Assembly (NCBI GenBank): GCA_030762935.1
Contig: CM060898.1
Coordinates: 100,819,281 to 100,883,280, forward strand
Direction of reading: 5' to 3'
Source: Hymenopus coronatus
Lineage: Eukaryota; Arthropoda; Insecta; Mantodea; Hymenopodidae
DNA: 64,000 nucleotides
The notes beneath the pieces are model-generated. The model did not search any database and had not been told where the DNA came from. It saw only the letters and a list, made by a program, of their open reading frames with translations. The position numbers and the translations under genes were made by a program. Shown here piece after piece: positions 22,740-34,029 of the stretch (its first letter is position 1; each line of letters opens with the position of its first letter).

Positions 22740-23240
22740 CACACAACTAAAAGGGCAAAGGTTAGACAACGGAGGGGGATACCTCGCGCACTGTGACATG
22801 TGCAGATATATGGGGCTAAAGGGAGGAAATGAATAACCACAAGAGGCTACAAGCCATAGGCAGAGAGGTCACAGACTCGCGGAAGTCGCTAGCATTTCCA
22901 AGTCGGAAGACCCGTCCCACTGTTGGAGCCGCCAGAGAAGGCAATCAAGCAATCCTCCAGCATCTACGGGGAATATTCTTTCCAGTGAGCATACATCCGG
23001 CATTTGTACGGTACCATCAAACGCTACGAACCTTTAAGAAATCTGAAAGATGCGAAGGAAACATTATGGAAGGGAAATTATAGAAAGGAAATCGTGGTAG
23101 CTGAGAAACCACTACAGTATAAGCCTTCTGAATCCGGCGAAACCACGAAAAACACAGGGTCAGTTTGGGAGAACGTCGAATATTGAACTTGGGACCTCCA
23201 CAATGCGAGTTGCACACGATAGCGGTGCCACCGCGCCTGA
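22740..23240 (-). repeat. Family I middle-repetitive element, copy 2
   Basis: Counterpart of 2461-2945. The right end reads on the minus strand as a tRNA-like head (GGCGCGGTGGCACCGCTATC, GGTCCCAAGTTCAATATTCG). Two short plus ORFs (60 and 84 codons) inside are not gene-like. Confidence 0.6.
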
Positions 23241-23264
23241 TGAGCACACAACTATAATTACATA

Positions 23265-23785
23265 CTACCTTATAACTCTCAGAATCTTCCCCTTTTCAAC
23301 TCTATATGTGTAAAAACGCACTATTCCACCAGTCCAGTGTAATTGGCAGGCTGAGGGCAGCCCGAGGTGTGCTAGACGTGTCCCTGTTCTCGGAGAGAAC
23401 TTAACCACGTTCTGACGGGATTGTGGGTTTTGTAGGATGGCGGGTGTGTTTTGGGGTTGTGGAGTGACAGGAGGAGGCAAATATTGCTCCTCGACGGTTG
23501 CCTTGATGGTGCAACGACCCTTGTGCACCGCTGGTGTGTTTTTATCAAAATGTTTCTTTTGAGGTTTTAATTTTGAATCCAAGCAACTCTTGAAGGATTA
23601 TTCGGGCAACAAAATTTAACGAAGGGTTACCATTCCATCGGAGCGCCGTCGTTAGGTCTATTGGGGATTACGATCCCACAAACCGCCGCTTCAGGCGATA
23701 CCGGCTTCTCCGCATGGCTTGCGGGCATCCCCGGTAACGAAGGAGCACCACCAACAGCTGCTACGGCTAAGCCCTTACACTATTC
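23265..23785 (-). pseudogene. Unassigned proline-rich ORF, probable TE remnant
   Basis: A 105-codon minus ORF (23265-23582) reads with NTPAVHKGRCTIKATVEEQY near its start and a stretch rich in P, Q and N (VTPQPQNTPAILQNPQSRQN). Upstream on the same strand (about 23785-23640) a second open stretch contains GAPSLPGMPASHAEKPVSPE and ends in TAA. Codon texture and GC content exceed the surroundings. The composition would fit a retroelement ORF1/gag spacer, but no zinc knuckle or catalytic motif is visible, so I assign no family. Confidence 0.3.
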
Positions 23786-24697
23786 CACTCATCTGGTCAA
23801 ACTATATTATAAGTAGAGCTCGGATTTCGCTACATTTCATTGCTTCAAACCCGAAACAGATTATGTATGAATAACCCCCCCTCCAGTATGATGCTACGTC
23901 CATCCCGCCAGTCCTGCTACAAGTATACGGCAATGGGACATGCACTCATCAACATGTACAAAAATCTACCATTCGCTTTTAACAGAGTAAAGACTTTTTA
24001 GAGAGACAGCCATGATAGAAGTAAACACACACATACACACGCACAAGCTGTTTGAATATGTGTACAATTTTGGACGTGGATATTTAACTATAAGAGGAAG
24101 AAAAATATTTTGAAATAAGTCACATGCAATTTAAAGGTATTCAAACGATTTTCGTGCAGGATCATTGCAATCCTAAGTATAAAGATATTTGGTAAAAATG
24201 TAATTCAAGATACACTATCTACAAGATAAAATTTATTCACATTTGTCATTTTAGAAAATATTTTGCTTTTATTTATATAGAGTTGTGAAAATACAAATAG
24301 CTAAGTAGTTTATAAAAGAATACGGTTTTAACATTTATATAGAGTTCAAATATTTATTGTTTGTTTCAGAATTGGGGCAGTGTAATTATATTGCAAAAAA
24401 TCCTTACTATCATTGAAATCAAATATCATCGTTGTTCTCTACTGCAAAACGAAGCAAATAAGTCCTTACCTTCCATCTATCCAAAGTCTAAGTCAAAATC
24501 CTGGCATATACTTAACGTTCCAAGCGCGTATAAATTGAGTAAGCAGGCCATGAAGTCCGAGGTGTAATTATAGTTATATAGGACCCGACAAAAGACATAG
24601 GTTACCTTACAAGTTAAAACATTTCAACGCTTATTTTTTGTCATATAGAATCCCAGCGCTTTAAAAACTAACTACCTTTTATTTTCTTCCTTTAGAG
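23786..24697. other. Unassigned AT-rich interval
   Basis: About 900 bp without recognised elements. A short ACACACATACACAC stretch lies near 24026-24044. Confidence 0.4.
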
Positions 24698-24917
24698 CAG
24701 GCGTCATCAACTGCCCTGATTTTGGGCTAGAGCAGGTTTGCTCCGTGCACTGCAGGAGTAAGCACATCAGTCAGATAGAGACGGGCTTCTGATAGCAGTG
24801 GTGGATCCCTCGATTTTTGCACAGTGTGCCGTATGTTGGTTTATAATTGCCGAAAGCAACCCAGCATGCAAGCCATCGAGTCCTGCGTTTATAACTGCTT
24901 GGTAGAAATCTATCTTA
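24698..24917 (+). repeat. hAT-like terminal sequence, copy 2
   Basis: Begins GCAGGCGTCATCAACTG with AGAGCAGGTTTGCTC about 30 bp in, the same arrangement as at 6369. It is cut off by the mariner that starts at 24920, or the mariner simply lies beside it. Confidence 0.35.
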
Positions 24918-24919
24918 TA

Positions 24920-26093
24920 CGAGGGTCACTAGATATGTATTGAGACAGCAAAATATGAATACTCACAGAAACGTTTTGTTTATCTAAGTTTCTTAAAGTA
25001 TTCTCCCTGGTACTGTATGCAGCGTTCCATCCTCCGGAACCACTTCTAACACGCCAATCAGTTTCTGGTACTGCAGATAACTCCTCTTCGTATGCAGAAA
25101 CTGCTTCTTCAGGTTGATTGGAATACCCAAATGGAGGACTGACGCTTTGTTTCAGGGTCAAACTTATAGATCCATGTTTCATCACCCGTAACAATATCTG
25201 AAGCACGGCGAGACTCTTTTCAGAATTTTTTCAGAATTTTTTCGCACCATCCCACCTTCGCTGCTGTGTTTCAGTTAAATTATAGGGCACCCATCTTGAA
25301 TTCTTTACACGAAGGTGTTCTAGGAGGATGAACACACTCGGTTAACTAACCCCCATGCCAACTCAATGTCCTTGTAGGTTAGTCTTGGATCTTCCCTAAT
25401 CATTGTTTCCACGTTGCCAGTCACTATTGTTGCTGGTCTGCCACTCTTTTCTTCTTCTTTAAGAGATTGTAACCCCCTTTTAAACTGTGCAAACCAGCAG
25501 AATTCAGTGACACGTGAAGGTGAATAGTCCCCAAAAGCCTTCCTCAAACGCTCAAGGGACTGCTCTTCATTTAAGCCACATTTGAAGTAGTACAAAATCA
25601 TTGCGCGAAAATGCTCTCTCTGAATCTCTATTGCACTTTCCAAACTTCAAACATAAACTGAGGAAAAATGAATTGCGCAACAATGGTGTGCCTGGTAGCA
25701 ACATTGCAGTTTTAGATTTGACTCTGCCATTGGTCGATTGACCAACAGACATTGCACAAGCAGACAGAACGAACGGAAGACTGTACATTTTGCATTGGAA
25801 AGAAGAACCGATTTTCAGAATGTCCATTTTTACCCTTTATTTAGTTGCACCTAACTTAACCTAACCTCGATGAAATCTTAAAACCTTATGTTCACCTGTC
25901 GCGTAGCCATATTGTCTGCGTAACCAATAGGAAAGACTCAGGAAAGAGCCTTAGTCTAAAACTGAAAAGAACCTGTAATCTGGCTGCCTGGTACTATTTG
26001 CATTACCAATGAGTCAGCCATTTTGAAAAAGCAACAATGCTTTCCTCAGGGCTTGCCAATTTTCCGTGTCTAATACATATCTAGCGAGCCTCG
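24920..26093 (-). mobile_element. mariner element, internally deleted
   Basis: The left end CGAGGGTCACTAGATATGTA and the inverted right end (CGAGGCTCGCTAGATATGTA on the minus strand) form inverted repeats of about 28 bp with two mismatches in the first 20. TA dinucleotides flank both ends (24918-24919 and 26094-26095), the target duplication of Tc1/mariner transposons. The length is 1174 bp and the middle of the transposase gene is missing, so this copy cannot mobilise itself. Confidence 0.85.
24980..25643 (-). pseudogene. mariner transposase pseudogene
   Basis: The minus-strand start at 25643 opens a helix-turn-helix region of mariner/SETMAR type: EHFRAMILYYFKCGLNEEQS, SRVTEFCWFAQFKRG and SLKEEEKSGRPATI. 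Frames shift near 25330; then VPYNLTETQQRRW and GDETWIYKFDPETK (first catalytic Asp) are readable around 25290-25150. The next readable part is the C-terminus, PEEAVSAYEEELSAVPETDW, then in another frame RCIQYQGEYFKKLR ending in TAA at 24980-24982. The second and third catalytic Asp regions are deleted. Confidence 0.8.
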
Positions 26094-26335
26094 TATATTG
26101 AAAGGCGCTACATTCTTTTTCATGTATTTTATAATCATCCAACTATGTTGCAGTTTGCTTGAGTTGTATTGGATACCAATTAATTACCAAGATTCATATG
26201 CTATAAATCTATAAATGGAAGATTCACTGCTATAAATGTCATTTTTTCGACTTTTATTAGATACATATTAATTACCAAGATGCCTGTTCAAATATAGTGC
26301 TACGATAAATGTGAAAATGTTTATTAAAAATTAAT

Positions 26336-26852
26336 TTGATTTTCTCAAAATTGAGTAACACATTTGATTAAAATATCGTATATTAAAGATATTTACAAGA
26401 CAAATAAAATGTGGATATAATGGGAATAACTTCATTCAGGATGGACTTTGCTGAATTTCGCATAACTGGTAAACCATAAGAGATAGACAAAAGCTTACTA
26501 CACAAGAAATGTAGATCTCGTTAAATAACACAATTAATATCATATACATTTTTTTCATAAGGCTTACCATTCTTGACACATTCCTTGTTATTAGTTTCAG
26601 TTTTAAAATACCTAACATTTTTCGCATATGGGAATTTGTTGACTCCTGTCGATGCAAAGAAAAGGATTTTAACCTCATGACAACCAGCTTTTAAAAGATT
26701 TGTCTATCGCTTTAGCCTGATGTATTCCCTTTTTCCCCTTCCACTTCTAACGCAAGTAATCAGATATTTCTGCTAATTTTATTTCGATTAGTAAATTGAA
26801 GAATAAGATTTTTAACAAACATTTGTTACTGAGATGTAGAGAATGTCGTCAT
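26336..26852 (+). repeat. Family A repeat, plus, truncated both ends
   Basis: Starts at TTGATTTTCTCAAAATTGAG and runs to GTTACTGAGATGTAGAGAAT. The palindromic end, GT slot and final CACATCAGA are missing. Confidence 0.8.
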
Positions 26853-27399
26853 AATTTTGGCATCAATTAATAGTTTAGAAAAGTTATATTCTATTTTGCC
26901 TGTCAACATTCATTATATTTCATTCCATTCCAACGTGAGCAACAATTTGCGAATTGTTTTTTTGCGTTCTATGTTAATCTTTTTCAATGCACTTAAGTGA
27001 GAAAATTAGTAGAGACTTTCCAAGATGATGGTTACTTTCCGATTTGCCGTAGACATATTTAACTGCCGGTTTTGTTTACAGCAAACGTCATGTCCCATTA
27101 GATTGGAGGATAGCTAATTATCATGTCGGCTTTGCTCTGAATGTTCAAACTGAGACCAAGCTTAAACGAGCACAGTTTCAACCTGTTAGAATATTTACGG
27201 AGCGTATAATTTTTTTTCTTAAACGTGAAGCAAAGAGACGACATTTGCCAGAAGAACCGTCCTACGCACGTTAACGACCGCTGTGAGCTCCTACAAATGC
27301 TACTGCCAGCAATACTTTGCATTTATGTAATTAACAATGGCAATGTCAGGGGAAGCAGGAGTAGCAAACTGCCTCCCCTAAATTACCAGAAACAAGCTC
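26853..27399. other. Unassigned interval
   Basis: No element recognised until the family G copy. The 138-codon plus ORF starting at 27225 is mostly family G. Confidence 0.35.
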
Positions 27400-27838
27400 A
27401 GGCATTTCATCTGGGACAGTCGTGGGGTCTGTTCCCCGCGGCCGAAATCTCTCACCTCTGGGTTTTTTCGGGGTCACTAGGTGAATGCTGCGGAGAATTC
27501 TTCATTCCCCGAATTTTCTCCCTCCATTTCATCCGTCTGGTCTTTCTTTCAAGGTTGTTAGTTTCGGTAAGGACTGCTGTGACGGCACCCTCTCGTGGAG
27601 GTGATTGCGCTTTGAAAACACAGCTCTCTGTGCCAGGATGACACTGGGAGCCCTCGGTATATTCGGCGGCGTTTTTCAGGCTGAGGCACGGACTAATAGC
27701 GCTCACCGCATCGTGATGAATTGATTGAAACTGTTAGGGACTCTCCAACATGGCTCCCTGTTGCAGTCTAGTTCCGGCTACCCTCGGTAATTGCTCTTAA
27801 CTCAACCTCTCCTCCCGGAGTCTGACGTACAAAAAGCT
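27400..27838 (+). repeat. Family G repeat, plus
   Basis: Matches 808-1225 block by block (CATTTCATCC, AAGGTTGTTAG, CTCGTGGAGGTGATTGCG, GGCTGAGGCACGG, CTGTTAGGGACTCTCCAA, GGAGTCTGACGTAC). Confidence 0.75.
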
Positions 27839-28128
27839 TTATCACTGGCTGAAGTGCGGAATTCCTTTATACTCACTACCAGAAATAATTAGGCTTCTTA
27901 AATTATTTTACTCTTCCAAAAGTAAATTTATAACTACACTTTTAACAATAATATTTCATATCTATGGAATGAAAATATTTTAGGCTAAATATGTCATTAG
28001 GAAAAATTCAGCTGAACATTTGAGGAATACTTAAGGGATCTTGCCTCGCCTCCCCACCAGCAGAAATCGAATCGCCGTTCCTGAAAATGCATAGCTACTT
28101 CTGATTTGTATATGGTTTAGAACGCGAC

Positions 28129-28541
28129 TTTTACTTTCTCTATATAGTACATGGCACATAGGTTGAGAAGGTATTAGATAAAACCGTAGATACTAAACAA
28201 CAATTGTATATCTCGTTAAAACGCACAATTTATGTCATATTTTTTTATTGGAGCTGGTCATTGTGAAATATTTTTTTTATTGGTTTCAGTTTTAAAATAC
28301 CTCAAACTTTTCTTATACTGGAATTTGCCAACCCCTGGCAATGCAAAGAAACGCGATTTGACTATCTCTTTAGCCTAGTGTATTCTCGTATTTCCCACTA
28401 CTCATAAGGAACCAAGTAATAAGACTATTTTTGCTAATATTTATCTCGATTAGTATGAAGTACATAGAGGAATGAACTTTTTAACAATAATTTGTCACAG
28501 AGAACAGAGAAAATCATGTGAATGGAACACATCACTTATTT
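28129..28541 (+). repeat. Family A repeat, plus, internally deleted
   Basis: The palindromic end (ACTTTCTCTATATAGTACAT) is followed almost at once by AAACCGTAGATACTAAACAA and the later blocks, ending ATGTGAATGGAACACATCAC. The GT slot and central blocks are deleted. Confidence 0.8.
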
Positions 28542-28640
28542 AATTATCTATTTTACTCGCTTTAACAATTTATTCTCATCGCGACAGGATTGTTCGTTAG
28601 GATACCTCGTTGACTGTATGTGGAGGACCTTCACTTCGCG

Positions 28641-28920
28641 CCTAGCAGATGGTGTTAGAGGACCATCCAGTGCAGCTGCCCTCCCGTACGTAGTCAGATA
28701 GCAAAGTGCAGCCAGCCATTTTAAGCCCTCATCTCCTCGCCCTTACCTACAACTTAGTTCCGCGCCTAGCAGATGGTGTTAGGGGACCATCCAACGCAGC
28801 TGCCCTCCCGTACGTAGTCAGATAGCAAAGTGCAGCCAGCCATTTTAAGCTCTCATCTCCTCGCCCCTACCTACAACTTAGTTCCGCGACAAGCAGATGG
28901 TGTTAGGGTGTCATCCCGTT
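28641..28920. repeat. 124-bp tandem repeat, about 2.3 copies
   Basis: The block beginning CCTAGCAGATGGTGTTAG starts at 28641 and 28765, and a partial third (ACAAGCAGATGGTGTTAGG) at 28889. Copies 1 and 2 are nearly identical (CCCTCCCGTACGTAGTCAGA, TGCAGCCAGCCATTTTAAGC). The GC content is higher than the flanks. Confidence 0.9.
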
Positions 28921-29191
28921 TAAGCTTAACATTATCTGTGGATGCAGATGGCAGCGCAATTCAATTACCAGTTTTGTTATTGTTCTTTATACTGAAGGCT
29001 GAAAGTTGAGACGTGGTATTAAATATCCAATCTGATAGTTAACCTCGGCGATTGAGGGGGACCAAGAAATATTCCCAGCCATATGTATCGGTCCATGAAC
29101 TTTGAATCCAGAACCACCTAAATGCGGGCCAGCGGGCTGGCCGATCATCCCACTCGGTTAATGTGTGTGTGTGTGCTTATTGTCCATTGTC

Positions 29192-29645
29192 CATCAGACT
29201 CTTGTAGGAAGGATGAGACCAGTGTAACTGGAAAGGGCGGCCGACATCCGGCTAGGAAGAGAGCCGTCGTGGAGGGTCCCCAAGCTGTTCATCTCGACAC
29301 GGGGAGTGTCAGGAGCCCATGGCTTAGACCACCTAAGTCGCAGACAGCCATTAGCGCACTCCCGCCGCCAGGAGATGAATTCCCAGAGTGCAATCACCTC
29401 CACGAAATGGCGCCTCTGCCGCACTCCTCGTCGACACTTACAACCCTGATAGAAACCGGTTAGGATCAAATGTGGATGAAATGAAGGGGCAAAAACTTCA
29501 AGGGAATGAAGAAACATCTCCAGCTTTCGTCCTAGTGATCCGGAAGAACCCACGAAAAACCCCTGGGTCAGAGAGGTCGGCCGACCGATCCCACGCTTCC
29601 CAAACGCCAGTCCCTAGACCAAACGCCTGAGCCACCTGACTTGGT
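29192..29645 (-). repeat. Family G repeat, minus, with tRNA-like head
   Basis: The most complete G copy. On the minus strand it has the head CAGGTGGCTCAGGCGTTTGG, B-box region GTGGGATCGGTCGGCCGACC and hinge CCAGGGGTTTTTCGTGGGTT. The long body has the blocks shared with 808-1225 and 27400-27838. This shows that the short heads at 15460 and 22530 belong to the same group. Confidence 0.75.
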
Positions 29646-29699
29646 GGGTTATGTGAATGTGTTTATTTTGTTTGATTGCTACCGGAAAACCCGAGTTCT

Positions 29700-29830
29700 G
29701 CTCGCGTTTTGTTCTTTGTCACTTTCTTTCTTTCGTTCTTTCATTTTTCTTTCTTGATTCCTTTCTTCTTTCACTCTCTCCTACGCTCTCACTTACACCC
29801 ACCTTCTACAGTTCCTTCTCTCTGTATAAC
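29700..29830. repeat. Pyrimidine-rich tract
   Basis: About 130 bp of TTTC/CTTT-type sequence on the plus strand. The overlapping ORFs of 74-80 codons reading F/S/L are low-complexity artefacts. Confidence 0.7.
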
Positions 29831-29873
29831 GCGCAATTCCCGATGTTTGTATTTAGTTATTTATTGCTTTCTC

Positions 29874-30648
29874 TACACGTGCTATGTACATAGTGTATAG
29901 AGAAAATATTTTATTGCACCCAAAAATTCGATACCGAGATTTCACCACAAATCCGTGTGTGCATGTGTGTGTGTGTCTGCATAGTTCAAAAACGAAAATA
30001 CCGTTAAATAGCAAACTTGGTGTTTAAGTTTGGTGTCTTCAAAGGGTGCCACACGAACATTTTCAAGAAAATGCCCCCACCCCAAATTACTCTTTACATG
30101 GAAAAAAATTCGAAAAATTTAATTTTCTCAAAAATGGCATGTACGATTTTGATTAAAATCTATTATATTTAAGATATTTACATGCCAAATAAAACGTAAA
30201 TCTTGAATTTTCTGGGAATAGCCTCTAAAGACAGTTTTATTCTGAATGATTTTTATTGAATTTTGCATAATTGGTAAATCGTAAAAGATTGAAAAAAATT
30301 TACTACACAAAAATGTATATCTTCTTAAAACACCCAATTTATGTCATATACATTTTTCTCGTGAAGTTGATCGTTTTAGAGATATTCTTTGTTATTGGTT
30401 CAGCTTTAAAAACTTATACTTTACTCATACTGGAATTTGTAAACTCCTGTCAATACAAACAAAGGAACTTCAGTCACATTGGACTATTACTTTAACATAT
30501 GGTACTCCCTTATTTCGCTCCTATTTACAAGGAAGCAGGTAATAAGACTATCTTTGCTAATATTTTTCTCGATTAGTATGAAGTAAGTAGAAGCATAAGA
30601 TTTTTAACAATAATTTGCTGCAGATATGTAGAGAAAGTCGTGTGAATT
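29874..30648 (+). repeat. Family A repeat, plus, first of a tandem pair
   Basis: TGCTTTCTCTACACGTGCTA to AGAGAAAGTCGTGTGAA, cut within the terminal hairpin, and followed without a gap by the next copy. Confidence 0.85.
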
Positions 30649-31502
30649 ATTTTTACTTTCTCCAGTCCCGTATGTACAATGTATAGAGAAGGTATTGTAT
30701 TCCACCCAAAAATTCGATGTCTAGATTTCCCCGAAAATATATGTTTTGGGGCTCCCTGAGTCTGAAAAAATCATTTTTAGAAGAAGGTCCGTGTGTTAGT
30801 AGACAATATAGCTCAGAAACGAAAAAACCGTTAAATACAAAATTTGTTATTTCGGCTTGGTATCTTCCAAGATGCGACACAAAGATTTTCAAGAAAATCC
30901 CCCCCCCACAAACTAACCTTTACATGGAAGAATTTTCAAAAAATTTTAATTTCTAAGAAATGGCTCTAACAATTTTGAAGATGTTTACATCCCAAATAAA
31001 ATATATATCTTGAATAGCCTTGGAATAGCCTCTAAAGACCTCTTTATTCTGGATGAATTTTGCCCAATTTTGCTTAACTACTAAACCGTAAGAGACAGAA
31101 AATGACTTACTACACAAAAAATGTATATCTCGTCAAAAACATAAATTATCTTTTTGTTGTGGAAATGGCCGTTTCCGCGATGTTCCTTGTTATTGGTTTC
31201 AATTGTAAAGAACCTATTCTTTTCTGAGATAGCAAGTGTCCGTTTTTCCTTTGTTTTACTCTTGACCAAGCAAAGAGGCGATTTGCAATAACAGTCGCAT
31301 AACGACAGCTTTTAAAACATTTGACTATCACTTTAGCATAGTGCATTCCCTTAGTTCCCTTCTACTTATAAGGAACTAAGTAATAAGAACATTCTGCTAA
31401 TGTTTATCTCGATTAGCATGGTATAGAAAAAAGAATACTCTTTGTAAGAAGTTTGTAGTGCAGCTAGAGAAAGTCATGTGAGTGTAACACATAAGATATT
31501 TT
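30649..31502 (+). repeat. Family A repeat, plus, second of a tandem pair
   Basis: Starts TTTTTACTTTCTCCAGTCCC at the break of the previous copy and ends GTGAGTGTAACACATAAGA. The GT slot is nearly lost (GTCCGTGTGTTAG). Confidence 0.85.
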
Positions 31503-31507
31503 ATTTT

Positions 31508-31672
31508 CAAGTTCTTTAACCTGGTAGGTCTTATCAGCCGATGAATGAATTAAATGGACGAACTGGTTTTCAAATGAGTCAGCGGTCCCGAGTAACTCAC
31601 CCTAGCTAAGCTGAACTCAGTATCTGTAGGTCTAGAGGAAGCCATGCTACCACCAGACTACAGAGGCGGGTA
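31508..31672 (-). repeat. SINE-2, minus, diverged
   Basis: CTTTAACCTGGTAGGTCTTA and CCGATGAATGAATT, then GAGTAACTCACCCTAGC, are SINE-2 body and head. The head (CCCGCCTCTGTAGTCTGGTG) is diverged and part of the body is deleted. Confidence 0.65.
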
Positions 31673-32200
31673 ACCGCGAGGTTTGACAGCTGATAATAAA
31701 ATGGTTTTCTGTAAACCATTAAATATAGAGGAGCATTGATATTTCGTATATCAATTGTGTATTTTGTTTTGCTAATACCTCCTTGTGATTCAAGATATAT
31801 CTCAGCGAGACCTCTCCGCCGATGATGCCACCGGCGTTAGGATCTGGAAACGTTAGGTTCCCTGTCTGCGTTGAGCCTGCCGCCCCGGAGCTGGTCGCCC
31901 TCTTTAACCTTCGTCTTATCCCTTCCTCCCAAAAGTTCAGCACTTAGACTTCCGATGTTCTTATGTACCGAGTGTCTTTCTCCGCAGCCGTATGTCACAT
32001 TGCTTTCTGAGATATGTTATAATCGAGGTCGTCAGTTTTTATTGAAAAATGGAAAATTAAGCCTTTTCCATGTAGAAGCATTTTAGGATTCGTCAGTTTC
32101 TTATAAATCCTCGTCTAGCTTGCTTAAAACACTAAACGTGAACTTCTCTATTTATCCGAACTTCATTTTAAAGTATGTTGCCAGCATTTTTCACGTAAAT
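31673..32200. other. Unassigned interval
   Basis: No repeat match. There is a GC-rich patch at 31810-31910 with short ORFs on both strands and no motif recognised. Confidence 0.35.
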
Positions 32201-32530
32201 ATTTTTAATATTCAGTATTTTAACCAACATTTTCTAAGCTTTTCCATTTAAAGTGTAGTTTGGGGAGGGAGGAATTTTGTTGAAAGTCTTCATGCCACCT
32301 CCTTGGGAGATTGTGAACCTAATTACCAAGTTAGAACTTTACGTTTTCGAGTTATGCTGTGCACAGATAGCGCGCGCGCGCGCACACACACACACAGCAT
32401 TTCTCTAAAAACGTTTTTAGGGGGTCTCAAAACATATATTGCCGGTGAAATCTTGCTATCGATTTTTAGGTAGAATACAATTCCTTTTCTATTTACTGCG
32501 CACATTGTACACAAGCAATTAGTGAAAAAT
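32201..32530 (-). repeat. Family A 5' half, minus
   Basis: Carries AGTGTAGTTTGGGGAGGGAG, a GCGCGC/ACACAC slot (32370-32397), TTGCCGGTGAAATCTTG and a decayed palindromic end. Confidence 0.75.
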
Positions 32531-32604
32531 TGCATCGTGTGAAACGTTTTGAGTATGGAATAGTGCTGGAAAAATTTGCGCGAAGAAACATTTAAAGTTG
32601 GGAA

Positions 32605-32688
32605 AGCCTGTATTGGAAGCGTGTCTGCCTCACATTCAACAGGTCGCGAGTTCGAATCTCGCTGAGGGTGAGTTATCTCGTTCTGGTT
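32605..32688 (+). repeat. SINE-2 head fragment, plus
   Basis: GTGTCTGCCTCACATTCAAC, B-box GAGTTCGAATCTCGC, then GGGTGAGTTATC; truncated into the next family A copy. Confidence 0.65.
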
Positions 32689-33612
32689 TTTTACTTTCTC
32701 TACACGAACTATGTACATAGTGTATAGAGAAGGTATTGTAATGCACCCAAAATTTCGATACCGAGATTTCACCGGAAATATATGTTTTGAGACCCTCTGA
32801 TACCAAAAAAAGCATTTTTAGAAAAATATCCGTGTGTGTGTCTGTCTCTTTGTGTGTGTGTGTGTGTGTGTGTCTGTGGGCAGTATAGCTCAAAAACGAA
32901 AAGACCGTTTAAAACCAAACTCGGTATTTAAGTTTGGTATCTTCCAAGGATGCGACACGAAGATTTTCAAGAAAATCCCCCCCACCCCTAACTACCCTTT
33001 ACGTGGAAAAAAATTTCAAATATTTTGATTTTCTTAAAAGTAGCTCTAACAATTTTGATTAAAATACCTCATATTAAAGTCATATCTATCACAAATAAAA
33101 TGCATATCTTGAATTTTCTGGGAATAGCTTCTAAAGACCTGTTTATTCTGGATGAATTCTACTCAATTTGGCATAACTAGTAAACCGTAAGAGATAGACA
33201 AAAACTAACTTTACAAAAAATGTAGATCTTAATAAAATACACAAGTTATGTCATTTACATTTTTTCTCGTGAAGCTTACCGTTTTCGAGTTATTCCTTGT
33301 TATTTATTTCAGTTATGAGTAGGTACTTGACACTTTTCTCAGGCGGGAGTGTCTGCTTTTCTTTTATTCTACTCCTGGGCAAGCAAAGAAGCCATTTGCA
33401 ATGGCACTCGCATAACGACAGCTTTTAAAGCATTTGACTATCACTTTAGTCTAGTGCATTCCCTTAGTTCTAGGCTACTTGTAAGGAATTAATTCTGCTA
33501 ATGTTTATCTCGATTAGCGTGGTGTTGAAAGAAGAATTATCTTTTGTAAGAAGTTTGTTCGTAGAGAAGCTAGAGAAAGTCATGCGAGTGTAACCCATCA
33601 GATTTTTTTCGG
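32689..33612 (+). repeat. Family A repeat, plus, near full length
   Basis: TTTTACTTTCTCTACACGAA to GTGTAACCCATCAGATTTTT with every block in order. The GT slot at 32833-32872 is part GTCT, part pure GT. Confidence 0.9.
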
Positions 33613-34029
33613 GCGTTTTCCCTTATCCTGAGAAGGCGAATGTCGATTAACTCCACAGATGAATCATCTTAATATCCGGACAATTTCAGATATAAACAAT
33701 GTACTCGTGGGTACATGTCACTAAGGTAGTTAAGCGAATAACGCCCTTGTGCGCCAGTCATTCACACTCATCAGGACGAAGAAACTATGCCACTTAGGTA
33801 GCATCAGATAAGGAAACTACCTCAAATGTTGAATTCATTTATCTACAGGGTTTTTATCTTAATAACAGAATGTCACGAGATTTTCTTTTGTGCTTTCATA
33901 CAATGAAAATATTAGGAAAGGCGGAAGTTCCGCGGAAACCAGCATTCAAATGGCTAGAAAACTTTATAACATATAGTGGAAAGAATACCGGGATATCTGC
34001 TAATGAGTAGTTATATTTTTTCAAAAAAC
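33613..34029. other. Interval with SINE-2 body fragment
   Basis: 33610-33655 has GTTTTCCCTTATCCTGAGAA then a TCGATTAACT block, as in the SINE-2 body. The rest is unassigned. Confidence 0.4.
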
